From NCBI RefSeq assembly GCF_024199795.1, contig NZ_JANADK010000001.1, forward strand, positions 8,246,001 through 8,310,000: a stretch of 64,000 nucleotides of DNA, in the 5' to 3' direction. Below, piece after piece: positions 26,223 to 34,136 of this stretch. This DNA is from Bradyrhizobium sp. CCGB01. Its GTDB lineage: Bacteria > Pseudomonadota > Alphaproteobacteria > Rhizobiales > Xanthobacteraceae. The notes beneath the pieces were generated by a model that did not search any database, was not told the origin of the DNA, and saw nothing but the letters and a program-made list of their open reading frames with translations. The translations under genes were made by a program, and so were the position numbers. Positions within the stretch are counted from its first letter, which is position 1. Every line of letters starts with the position of its first letter.

Positions 26223-26372
26223 ATGGGGCAACGCACCCGGCCTACGGCCGCGAGCCAATTCGCGCCCGCCGATCTCTTGCAGGCAATTCTGGTGGTGTCG
26301 TCATTCGGGTTCTGGGCGGTGATGCTCGGCCTGATGCCGGTGCTGCTGTTTCGCGTCTGGCTGGTCGGCTGA
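26223..26372 (+). CDS. Tiny single-pass membrane protein
   Basis: A 49-residue protein with ATG at 26223 after a GGAGGGGGAATCACC ribosome site. A polar N-terminal part of about 18 residues is followed by a hydrophobic segment (LLQAILVVSSFGFWAVMLGL and onward). It resembles the next small gene: both place a D-(L/I)-L motif before the membrane segment and a PV-x-x-F pattern near its end. Role unknown. Confidence 0.6.
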   Translation: MGQRTRPTAASQFAPADLLQAILVVSSFGFWAVMLGLMPVLLFRVWLVG

Positions 26373-26504
26373 CGCGCGCACCCGCGCGGATGGTTAATCC
26401 GTGGTAGCACCTGTGTTCGAATGCGCGCGAGATCGCGACGCGGAATCTTAAAACATCCCGCCTATCACTGACGTGATTAAGCGAAGAAATCGCGGGGGCG
26501 TTTC

Positions 26505-26651
26505 GTGAATACTCAGAATGAAGTGGTGTCGCATTACGACGCCGGACAGCAGAGCTTTACCACCGAGGACATTCTCTGGGCCGCCGGCATCTGGTCGGTG
26601 ATCCTCACCCTGTCGCCGGTCATCGTGTTCTACATGCTGATGGTGGCGTAG
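26505..26651 (+). CDS. Tiny single-pass membrane protein, paralogue
   Basis: A 48-residue protein starting at GTG 26505 after GCGGGGGCG. A polar N-terminus leads to FTTEDILWAAGIWSVILTLS and a hydrophobic end finishing PVIVFYMLMVA. The layout matches the 26223 gene, suggesting a local duplication. Confidence is limited by its size. Confidence 0.55.
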   Translation: MNTQNEVVSHYDAGQQSFTTEDILWAAGIWSVILTLSPVIVFYMLMVA

Positions 26652-26676
26652 CTTTCATAGTGATCCCCACAAACGC

Positions 26677-26701
26677 AAAACGCGCGACATTCGCGCGTTT
26701 T
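26677..26701. terminator. Bidirectional terminator
   Basis: AAAACGCGCGA-CAT-TCGCGCGTTTT is a perfect 11-bp stem with A and T flanks, placed between the convergent small membrane gene and the ParA gene. Confidence 0.85.
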
Positions 26702-26726
26702 CCGTCCGGGGAATGAATTATGAAAA

Positions 26727-27404
26727 TTATGCCGCCTGCTTGTGCATTGCGCCGGAAGCCGACGCCGTGCCGCGAATAGCCTTCACTGAACGCTCGATCG
26801 CCGCCCACAGCCTTGCGATTTCCTGGGCCGCACGGCTCTCGGCCTGATATTCGCGCGCGCCTTCGCCGTGGCTGAGCGCCATCAACAAATCAGAACGGTT
26901 GGTGATCTGGCCGCCCCACACCGGAGCGCGGAATTTCGCCAGCGCCTCGCGGGCGATGGTGACGATCGGGCTCTCGGCCTCGTCGCGCTTGGCCGGCGCA
27001 CCGTTGAGCACGACCGCGTAGGGCTTGCGCGCCGCACGGCACATCTGGATGGTTTCCTGCACCGCGTTGACGTCGAACACGCCGGGCCGCGCCGGAATGA
27101 CCACCATCGTCGCGTTCTTGATCGCGTCGTCGACGACGGCCGAGAGGTTCGGCGGCGTGTCGATCAACACCCATTCATAACCGTCGCGCTTGGCAGCGGA
27201 GACGATGCCGCTGACCGAGTTCACGGCAGCCTTGATCGGCGGTTCGTTGGTGCCGCGCAGCTTGTGCCACAGCGTGAGCGAGCCCTGCGGATCCGCGTCC
27301 ACCAGCATGACCTGCTTGCTCGCCTTGATCTGCGCAGCAAGATGTGCGGCGAGGGTACTCTTGCCCGAGCCGCCTTTACGCGATGCGAAAACAATAACGT
27401 TCAT
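26727..27404 (-). CDS. Orphan ParA-type ATPase
   Basis: A 225-residue P-loop ATPase of the ParA/MinD family: deviant Walker A FASRKGGSGKSTLAAHLA, VMLVDADPQGSLTLW, and the Walker B region WVLIDTPPN. ParA proteins position DNA or protein complexes on the nucleoid. No parB lies nearby, so this is an orphan, perhaps for cargo other than the chromosome. Start 27404 has TGGAGG upstream; an upstream extension of 50 residues is Cys/Arg-rich and unlikely. Confidence 0.88.
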   Translation of the reverse strand: MNVIVFASRKGGSGKSTLAAHLAAQIKASKQVMLVDADPQGSLTLWHKLRGTNEPPIKAAVNSVSGIVSAAKRDGYEWVLIDTPPNLSAVVDDAIKNATMVVIPARPGVFDVNAVQETIQMCRAARKPYAVVLNGAPAKRDEAESPIVTIAREALAKFRAPVWGGQITNRSDLLMALSHGEGAREYQAESRAAQEIARLWAAIERSVKAIRGTASASGAMHKQAA

Positions 27405-27441
27405 ACCCTTGGCCTCCAGATTGACCCCAGGCCGCGAAAAT

Positions 27442-27459
27442 GAATCACCACACTGATTC
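27442..27459. promoter_or_regulatory. Dyad upstream of the ParA gene
   Basis: GAATCA-CCACAC-TGATTC is a perfect 6-bp-arm dyad 38 bp upstream of the ParA start and may be an operator. The rest of the gap up to 27756 shows no gene or known element. Confidence 0.4.
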
Positions 27460-27756
27460 GGGAAAGAAAAATTTATCGGCAGTTGCCTTGCCGCCACGAA
27501 ATAACAAGACGTGTTGGCTTTTGAGTCACACTGCCGTGAGCGACTGCGACACAAACTGCAATGAAACGCCGTTCACGCCGGTAATCGTGCGTTTTCCAGG
27601 CGGCAATGCGGGACAAAACGGCATGCAACCTCACCGCGCAAATCCTCTCGCAGCTCTCCGCCATCGAACGCGACCGTAATTGTCGCAAATGTCCGCATGG
27701 GAAGGCGAACAAAAGGAGTCCGGTGGCTGTCGCGTGGCTGATGCCCGAACATGCAA

Positions 27757-27782
27757 ATGCCCGGGCCATCCTGCCCGGGCAT
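27757..27782 (-). terminator. Terminator-like hairpin after Cys-containing exported gene
   Basis: ATGCCCGGG, loop CCATCCTG, CCCGGGCAT: a 9-bp stem 33 bases past the stop at 27815. The T tract is short on the minus strand (TTTGC). Confidence 0.6.
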
Positions 27783-27814
27783 GAGTTTCGGCCGAGGAAC
27801 GCAGCGCCCCGCGT

Positions 27815-28189
27815 TCAGCCTTCGCTAGAGTTCTTCTTCCTGGCCGTCTTCGGCGCCGGCTTGGTGCTCTTCTTCGCAGACTTTGCCGGGGAGCTTTTGA
27901 TGCTGGTCGGCTTGCCGGCGCGGACCTCGCCCCGCTCCGGTCCCGACCGGAAGAACGCCCGGCACTGCGGCGAGAGCTGCGACTTCTTCTGGATCATGCA
28001 GGCGGTGATGGCATCGACGTTCGGAACGAACTCGCCGCACAGCCGCATCGCATCCGGCGTGCAGGCCTGCTGCTCTTCCTGCGTGTAGGCGAAGCCGGCG
28101 CCGGGTTGGACCAGGACGGCCAAGCCGAGAGCAAGGGCAAGCGAGAGGCTTGCAGCGGCCAAGGATTGCTTGAAGCGAAACGCCGGCAT
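27815..28189 (-). CDS. Small exported protein with four cysteines
   Basis: A 124-residue protein. Residues 1-34 form a signal peptide (hydrophobic AAASLSLALALGLAVLV, ending GAGFA). The mature core holds Cys43, Cys51, Cys64 and Cys76 (QACTPDAMRLCGEF, ACMIQKKSQLSPQC), enough for two disulfides, followed by a Lys/Pro/Ala-rich basic tail. Periplasmic; function unknown, though the pattern is familiar among rhizobial exported proteins. Confidence 0.78.
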   Translation of the reverse strand: MPAFRFKQSLAAASLSLALALGLAVLVQPGAGFAYTQEEQQACTPDAMRLCGEFVPNVDAITACMIQKKSQLSPQCRAFFRSGPERGEVRAGKPTSIKSSPAKSAKKSTKPAPKTARKKNSSEG

Positions 28190-28345
28190 CGATCCCCCCA
28201 AATGTCGAGTCAGAGCGAATAGTGGGTGAACGGGCGTTCGTTGGCAACGAGGCTCGCGGCGAAAGCTCGGACGTGTGCGGTCTCGGCAACAGGCGGTCGG
28301 ACTGGCACCAGGCCGCTCAGCCCGGCGCCAGTGGCACTCTGCGCC

Positions 28346-28466
28346 GTCATCACCCGCCTCGTGCGCAATTGCGCACTGGGGCGGGTGATCCAGTATCCCA
28401 GAGACGTTCGTGGGCCCCCGAGAAGCCGCGGCGTACTGGATCTCCCGCTTTCGCGGGGGATGACAG
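28346..28466. repeat. Dispersed palindromic repeat
   Basis: TCATCACCCGCC pairs with GGCGGGTGATCCAGTA, and TACTGGATCTCCCGC pairs with GCGGGGGATGACA further on. It takes up the middle of the 482-bp gap 28190-28671. The remainder of the gap shows no gene; CGTCGGGCAAAACAG at 28594-28608 is also found at 43377-43391. Confidence 0.7.
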
Positions 28467-28671
28467 CTGTGGGTGGGGTAAGACCAGCCCTTCCAACAAA
28501 AATGGGAAAACAACCCCATGCACAGTAGCCATGTCCCGGCAAACGCTACGGATTTCCAGGCGCTCTTACGGATTTTTCGAATCCGTTTTGACTCGTCGGG
28601 CAAAACAGGGGCATAATGCCATCGTTCGAAATTGCGTGGGGTGGTCAGCTTCCCCTTGAGGTGAGGGTCGC

Positions 28672-29607
28672 ATGGCCACCGTGTTGATCGTCGCGCCGGT
28701 GTTCGCCCTGATCGCGGCCGGCTATGCGGCGGTGCTGTTTCGCTTCGTCACCGAGACCGCGCACAAGGGCATCTCCGAATTCGCCTTCAGCATCGCGATC
28801 CCCGCGCTGCTGTTTCGCACCATCGTCGTGTCGGAATTCCCCGACGTCAGCCCGTGGCGGATGTGGGGCAGCTATTACGGCGCGCTTGCCCTCACCTGGA
28901 TCGCGGCGCTGGCGCTCTCAGTGCTGCTGCGCGCGCGGCGCGAGGACCGCGAGGACGGCGTCGTGTTCGCGATCGGCTCGGTCTACGGCAACATCGTGAT
29001 GCTCGGCATTCCGCTCGTGCTCTCGGCGCTCGGCAACGAGGCCGCGGGGCCGATGGCGCTGATCCTGTCGGTGAACACGCCGCTGCTCTGGCTCTGCGGC
29101 ATTTTGCAGATGGAGCTGGTCAGCCAAAAACGGACCGGCTCGCCCCTGTCCGTGATCCGCCCCGTGCTCGCCGACCTCGCGCGCAATCCGTTGATGCTGG
29201 CGATCGGCTTTGGCGTGGTCTGGCGCTTCACCGGCCTCGGCCTCAATCCGGTGGTCGACCGGACCATCGAGCTGCTCGCACAGGCGGGATCGCCGGCCGC
29301 GCTGATCGCGCTCGGCATCAACCTGTTCCGCTTCGAGGTGAAGGGCGAGAAGCTCAGCATCCTCGTGATGTGCGCGCTCAAGCTCGCGGCGATGCCCGCC
29401 GCCGCGTTCGTGCTGGCAAAGCTGCTGGGCCTGCCGCCGGTCGCAGCCGGCGTGATCGTGCTGTTCGCGGCCATGCCGACCGGCGCAAACGCCTACATCT
29501 TCGCGGCGCAGTACCAGCGGCTGGTGAACCCGGTGTCGGGCGCTGTGGCACTGGGCACGCTGCTGGCGGCGGTGACGTTGCCGGTGGTGGTGATGGTGGT
29601 GAGGTAG
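28672..29607 (+). CDS. AEC-family transporter
   Basis: A 311-residue membrane protein with about ten hydrophobic segments in two five-helix halves, the auxin efflux carrier fold. Landmarks: FAFSIAIPALLFRTIV in the first half and GVIVLFAAMPTGANAYIFA in the second, typical of bacterial AEC carriers of malate, malonate or similar acids. Substrate not determinable. Confidence 0.9.
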   Translation: MATVLIVAPVFALIAAGYAAVLFRFVTETAHKGISEFAFSIAIPALLFRTIVVSEFPDVSPWRMWGSYYGALALTWIAALALSVLLRARREDREDGVVFAIGSVYGNIVMLGIPLVLSALGNEAAGPMALILSVNTPLLWLCGILQMELVSQKRTGSPLSVIRPVLADLARNPLMLAIGFGVVWRFTGLGLNPVVDRTIELLAQAGSPAALIALGINLFRFEVKGEKLSILVMCALKLAAMPAAAFVLAKLLGLPPVAAGVIVLFAAMPTGANAYIFAAQYQRLVNPVSGAVALGTLLAAVTLPVVVMVVR

Positions 29608-29630
29608 GACGCCTGACGATGCCGAATCCG

Positions 29631-30305
29631 CTATCCGACGCGCTGGCCCACGCGCCAGCCCATCTCCCAGAAGTCCGCCTCGAGCCGGGTGGCTTCCTTG
29701 AAGATCGCAATCAGTTCGGCCTCGCGGGCCGGCGTGGCGTAGAGATCGGCGAGATGCTCCAGATGCGCCTGCGCCTTGGCAGCGACCTCCTGGTACGGCG
29801 CGCCGGCGTACTCGGCGATCCAGACGCGGTAGGCGTTCGTCGCGGCGTCCGCGCCGGGTCGCGCCGCAAGCCGCGTTGCAATCTCCGCGTACCCGATCAC
29901 GCAAGGCGCCAGCGCCACCTTGAGTGCCAGCAGATCACCGCGCATTCCCGCGTCGAGCACGTAGCGTGTATAGGCCAGCATCTCGGCCGCCGGAGGAGCC
30001 TGTTCGAGGTCGGCCGGCGATAGACCCCAATCGGCACAGAGCTTCACATGCAGGTTCATCTCGACATCAAGGATGGCCGAAAGGCCGGCCGCTGCTTCCC
30101 GCATGTCGGCAAGTTTGGGCGACTTGTAGACCGCGAGCGCGTACGCGCGCGCAAACTCGATCAAGAACAGGTAGTCTTGAACGAGGTAGTGACGAAACGC
30201 AGCTTCAGGGAGCGAGCCGTCCGCCAATCCATTCGTGAAGGGATGCTCGGTGTAAGCCCGCCACTCAACGGATGCTGCTGTCTTGAGACGCTCGAAGAAA
30301 CTCAC
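29631..30305 (-). CDS. tenA: TenA-family aminopyrimidine aminohydrolase
   Basis: A 224-residue all-helical protein of the TenA/THI-4 family, which hydrolyses thiamin breakdown products for salvage. Seen: HPFTNGLADGSLPEAAFRHY, LVQDYLFLIEFARAYA (with an Asp/Tyr of the active site), and the C-terminal ATRLEADFWEMGW with the catalytic Glu. No TPP riboswitch is seen upstream and no other thiamin genes are near. Confidence 0.88.
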   Translation of the reverse strand: MSFFERLKTAASVEWRAYTEHPFTNGLADGSLPEAAFRHYLVQDYLFLIEFARAYALAVYKSPKLADMREAAAGLSAILDVEMNLHVKLCADWGLSPADLEQAPPAAEMLAYTRYVLDAGMRGDLLALKVALAPCVIGYAEIATRLAARPGADAATNAYRVWIAEYAGAPYQEVAAKAQAHLEHLADLYATPAREAELIAIFKEATRLEADFWEMGWRVGQRVG

Positions 30306-30503
30306 GATCTTTTTCGCCTGGCTTGCTTTTCCATGAACGTCGTTGGCTCGCTACCGATAACGCATTGCGAACCGGGGAGCTACGGGGACCGCGCACAAAA
30401 TCGGCTTTGAGCCGCGTTGCGGATAGGGCCCTCCCCGCTTCGAGAGTTTGGTGCACTGTCAAGCCGAAGGTTATTCTCAGTTCGCAAACCGCGTATAACG
30501 CGG

Positions 30504-30953
30504 CTAAGGACGGCGCACTTCGAAATACGTTTTGCCGCCACGTTGAAATCCCACGCCCTCATAGAAGCGCAGGGTGGTCTCCCGCTTCGAACCTGTCGCC
30601 AACAGGACTTTGTAGCAGTCGGCTTGCCATGCAACATCAAGCGCATAGGTAAGAATGCGTCGACCGAGGCCCTGACGACGGTAGTTGGCGTGGGTGACGA
30701 CATTCTCAATCACGCCATATGATCGGCCGCCTCGCGACAGGTTGGGCACGATCGCGAGCGTGCACGAAGATACAAGCAGCTCCGCTGCTTGCGCCACGAT
30801 CACGGTCATGAAGCTGGATGAGAGCAATGTCGACCAGACGCGCTCAGCGGTCGCCGCGTCCAGCTGAGGATCGTCTGGATGAAGGTGTCGGTAAAGGTTC
30901 ACCACCTCGGGAAGATCGTGTTCTACCGCGGGGCGAACGATGATTTCAGCCAT
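30504..30953 (-). CDS. GNAT acetyltransferase
   Basis: A 149-residue GNAT. The acetyl-CoA pyrophosphate loop is RRQGLGRRIL, preceded by the strand YGVIENVVTH and followed by LRFYEGVGFQRGG. Transfers an acetyl group to an unknown amine. The 198-bp gap to tenA shows no gene. Confidence 0.88.
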   Translation of the reverse strand: MAEIIVRPAVEHDLPEVVNLYRHLHPDDPQLDAATAERVWSTLLSSSFMTVIVAQAAELLVSSCTLAIVPNLSRGGRSYGVIENVVTHANYRRQGLGRRILTYALDVAWQADCYKVLLATGSKRETTLRFYEGVGFQRGGKTYFEVRRP

Positions 30954-31093
30954 TTAAGAGATACCAGGGATCAGATTTTGCAGAATACCATCGGAAGCGG
31001 CCAGATGCTCACGCGAGGATGCCGTGATCGATCCGGCGCGAAGCTGCGCATCGTCGCCCTGTGCACGAACGCAGCAGGCTATCAAGCGGTGCT

Positions 31094-32986
31094 TCAGTTG
31101 CAGATTTCCAGCATAGCCCTGGGTCTGCCGTCGCCGGAAGCCGCGCCAGAGCCGCCGGGGACCAGCTTGCATCCGGACCGCACTGGCCTGCACCCTGCTC
31201 CATTGCAAAACATCTGGCCGTTAGCCTGTGGCTTGACCGGTGCGGATTCGACCTGCTTGCGCTGCTCGTCACGTCCCTTGGAGTCCTCGCGCGCAGCCGC
31301 AGGCTTCTTCTCCGGAAACTTCTCGCATTCATTGTCGTCACTGACGCGGAAGCCGGCGCGGCAGGTAATCTTGACGCATCGATCGCCGTCCGCCTTAAAT
31401 CCGCGCTCGCAAATCAGCGGACAGACGCGGCCTTGCCTGGCCTTGATGGCGTCCAGCGTATCGAGGCTCGCGACCTTTGCGTCGAGCTTCGTTCCGGCGA
31501 ATTTGTTGAACGTCGAAAGCGCCCGCTGCGAGGTCGCACTCCAGTCGCCCTCCGCAGTGGCAGTGAGACAGCCGACACGACGCAATTCCAGTTGTACCAG
31601 CTTTGCGATGTCCTGCGGCGATAGCGCGGACTGGGTCGGTGCCGGCGCGAGAGCGGCAACGTTCTGCTGGCTTTCCACACCCGCTTGCTTGTCGAGGGCT
31701 TGCTTCTCGGCCGCCCGTCTTTCGGCAGCTTCCTTGTCCGCGAGCGCCTTGGCCTCGGCAGCCGCCTTGTCGTTTGCGATCTTGTCGGCGAGCGCCTTCT
31801 CCGCGGCCTGCTTCTCCGCCATCGCTTTGGCGACGGCGGCCTCAGCATCCTTCCGCCGCTGTTCGGCCGCAGCCGCCTTGGCCTCTTCGATCTGCTTGGC
31901 CTTCTCGGCGGCGAGCCGCGCATCCTCCGCAGCTTTCGCGGCCGCGGCAGCCTTCGCCTGCTCGGCCGCCTTTGCGCGCTCGGTCGCAAGGCGTGCTTTC
32001 TCGTCCTCGGCCTGCCGAGCCTTGTCGACCGCCGCGGCGCGGGCCTCTTCGGCTCCGATCCGCTTCAACTGTCCCTGCGCGAGCGAAGCGTAGAAGCCGT
32101 CGGGGTATTGCGCGAGGAACGCCGTCCACACCTCGCGCGTACCGATCTGGAGCGCCAGCTCGTAGTCGCGGCGCACAGAATCCTGCGGGCTCGCCTGTGG
32201 CCCCGTTGCGACCGGCTTGACGGGTACCAGCGGCACGTCGTCGCCGCCGAGCGAACCGTACACATAGGGCTCCTGCTTGTAGCCCGTGCTCTTGAGCACA
32301 TCGTCGCGCACGAAGCCAAAGGCCTTGCGGAGATCCAGGCCGGGCGTCGGCAACCGCCCGACCAGTGCAGTCGAGAACGGACTGTTCTTGGCGTCGCCGT
32401 CGGACGCCGTAGAACCAGCCTTGGCCGCGAACGCGATCATCGTGTTCGGGCTGGACGGCTCGACCTTGGCAAGCCCGCGCCCGATCGCGCGGGACGCAAC
32501 CGTGCGGCGCATCGTCCGGGTAAAGGGATTGTCGCGGCAGGCATCAAGGATGACGAGCCGCAACTGCTTTGCGGGCTCGATCGCGAACAGCACGCGATCG
32601 AGCGGGAACGTCTCGTCGAAAACGTCGGTATCGGTCTCGAGCGCCGCATCCGTCGGGATCAGATAGTTGTTTCCGTCGAGCTCGATGCCATGGCCGGCGT
32701 AGTAGATCACCGCGACATCGGCATCGCGCGCCTTGGTGCCGAATTCACGCAAAGCCTTGCGCATGTCGACGACGTTGAGATCGAGCTTGATGTCGACCAC
32801 GTCGAAGCCGGCCGTCTTGAACATGCCACCGACCAGGGCGGCATCATTGGTCGGGTTCGCGAGTTTCGCGACATTCTTGTAGGCCGAATTGCCGATGACC
32901 AGCGCGACCCGCCTCTCCGCAGAGGCGGTCCCGCATCCGAGCCAAATCGATAGAATCACAAGAACGAAAAGCCGAAGCCCGCCCAT
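31094..32986 (-). CDS. Secreted caspase-like (peptidase C14) protein
   Basis: A 630-residue protein. A signal peptide (residues 1-23) is followed by a caspase-like domain (about 25-260) with RRVALVIGNSAYKNVAKLAN, the catalytic His99 in YYAGHGIE and catalytic Cys150 in VILDACRDNPF. Then come a linker, an Ala/Lys/Glu-rich probable coiled coil (about 310-430) and a C-terminal region with Cys-containing segments (CPLICERGFKADGD, CRAGFRVSDDNECE). Metacaspase-like proteins of this layout are common in rhizobia; substrates are unknown. It is the last chromosomal gene before the integrated element. Confidence 0.88.
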   Translation of the reverse strand: MGGLRLFVLVILSIWLGCGTASAERRVALVIGNSAYKNVAKLANPTNDAALVGGMFKTAGFDVVDIKLDLNVVDMRKALREFGTKARDADVAVIYYAGHGIELDGNNYLIPTDAALETDTDVFDETFPLDRVLFAIEPAKQLRLVILDACRDNPFTRTMRRTVASRAIGRGLAKVEPSSPNTMIAFAAKAGSTASDGDAKNSPFSTALVGRLPTPGLDLRKAFGFVRDDVLKSTGYKQEPYVYGSLGGDDVPLVPVKPVATGPQASPQDSVRRDYELALQIGTREVWTAFLAQYPDGFYASLAQGQLKRIGAEEARAAAVDKARQAEDEKARLATERAKAAEQAKAAAAAKAAEDARLAAEKAKQIEEAKAAAAEQRRKDAEAAVAKAMAEKQAAEKALADKIANDKAAAEAKALADKEAAERRAAEKQALDKQAGVESQQNVAALAPAPTQSALSPQDIAKLVQLELRRVGCLTATAEGDWSATSQRALSTFNKFAGTKLDAKVASLDTLDAIKARQGRVCPLICERGFKADGDRCVKITCRAGFRVSDDNECEKFPEKKPAAAREDSKGRDEQRKQVESAPVKPQANGQMFCNGAGCRPVRSGCKLVPGGSGAASGDGRPRAMLEICN

Positions 32987-33112
32987 CGCAGCCCCAGAAA
33001 ATCATCAAAAATCAATATGAAGGCACACTATGCCAAACATTCCCGAAGGCAAGCCGACGGGCTGTGATGGAAGTCACAGCAGGACCGGTAGCGATGCGGG
33101 CGTTTGGATCAT

Positions 33113-33129
33113 TGGTACAGTTGGGTGGG
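33113..33129. other. Left attachment site (17-bp repeat)
   Basis: A displaced copy of the tRNA-His 3' end. Identity with the right site stops after this 17-mer. Confidence 0.85.
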
Positions 33130-33234
33130 AACCGCGAACCGAGCCAATCAGCGTTGATAAAGCTGGAGAATTTCTGCTGCCTGCAGAGTCCTTTGTATCT
33201 GCTTTTTGTATTCCGTAAAGGCCTTCCGCCAGCC

Positions 33235-34101
33235 TTAGAGCACCTTATTGAGATCAACCTCATATCCAGCCGCTCGCAGCTCCCTGCACAACGGAAGCCG
33301 CCACTCACCGTCCAACGGTATGTAAACAACGCCCTCGAAGTCAGATGGCTTTTCGACCTCTTGACTAACCAAAGCCGCGACACGGTCTGGCCCTAGCGCG
33401 CCGATGAAAAAACCAAGCTCAAATATGACGTTCTGGCGCGCGCGGAGATGCTGCTCACCATCACGGATGCCTCCGACATCGTCCGGCGTCATGAGCACGA
33501 TTGCAAAACCGATATCGGCGGCAACCTCTCGGAATTTCGTTATGAGCGCTCGACCCTTGTTCGGTTGCTCATGGAGAATGACGGCCTCCAGCCCCAGTAA
33601 ACCCAGAAAGCGAGCCACCGTCTCGCGATGTTCACCATCGCGACCGTGGACAACGAATATTCTATTGGAAAGCTCCGTGGCTTCTTCTTCATAGCCATCA
33701 GATACGTTCGTAGAACTGGGTGTAAGGTCGTCGCGACGCTCAATCAGGCTTTGCACCGCCTGCTCCAGAAGAGCAATCGAGGACAGCCGGCTCCGTTCAA
33801 AATACGGACGGTGGTCTACCGACGATCCCCGCCCCATCACAATCGGCCCACCCGACAAAATTGCTGCGGGATGATACCTTTTGTACTCGGATGAGGTGCC
33901 ACCGAAGACATCCTCCAAGGTTTGCTCAATAGAGACCTTGATCGCCTGGATTGCAGGCCCTCCCCGCTCGTGCATTCCAGAGGTGTTCAAGTTCTTTAGG
34001 TCCTCTATTCGCTTTTGTAGGCGCGGAATAGCACGCTCGATTTGCTCATAGGTTAGCTCGGCGGACTGACGATACGGTTCGGATGTGGGCCGTTTTGGCA
34101 T
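33235..34101 (-). CDS. TIR-like (CAP12/Pycsar-effector type) protein
   Basis: A 288-residue protein. Residues 1-135 form a helical N-terminal region (TYEQIERAIPRLQKRIEDL). Residues 146-288 match the TIR-like domain of CAP12/Pycsar effectors (PF10137): strand RIFVVHGRDGEHRETVARFL, LEAVILHEQPNKGRALITKF, the loop IVLMTPDDVGG, then RARQNVIFELGFFIGALG, where Glu228 sits at the position expected for the catalytic acid of an NADase. Family members destroy NAD+ or bind nucleotide signals in phage defence. It is 35 bp downstream of the AAA+ ATPase gene on the same strand, so an ATPase sensor with a TIR effector is the likely arrangement. Enzymatic activity is inferred. Confidence 0.87.
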   Translation of the reverse strand: MPKRPTSEPYRQSAELTYEQIERAIPRLQKRIEDLKNLNTSGMHERGGPAIQAIKVSIEQTLEDVFGGTSSEYKRYHPAAILSGGPIVMGRGSSVDHRPYFERSRLSSIALLEQAVQSLIERRDDLTPSSTNVSDGYEEEATELSNRIFVVHGRDGEHRETVARFLGLLGLEAVILHEQPNKGRALITKFREVAADIGFAIVLMTPDDVGGIRDGEQHLRARQNVIFELGFFIGALGPDRVAALVSQEVEKPSDFEGVVYIPLDGEWRLPLCRELRAAGYEVDLNKVL

Positions 34102-34136
34102 TTCATTGAAAACCTTCTTCGAAGTAGCGCTGACAC

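Noticed and set aside
30306..30503. TPP riboswitch upstream of tenA
   Set aside because: A CTGAGA string is present but the conserved second half of the thiamin aptamer is absent.
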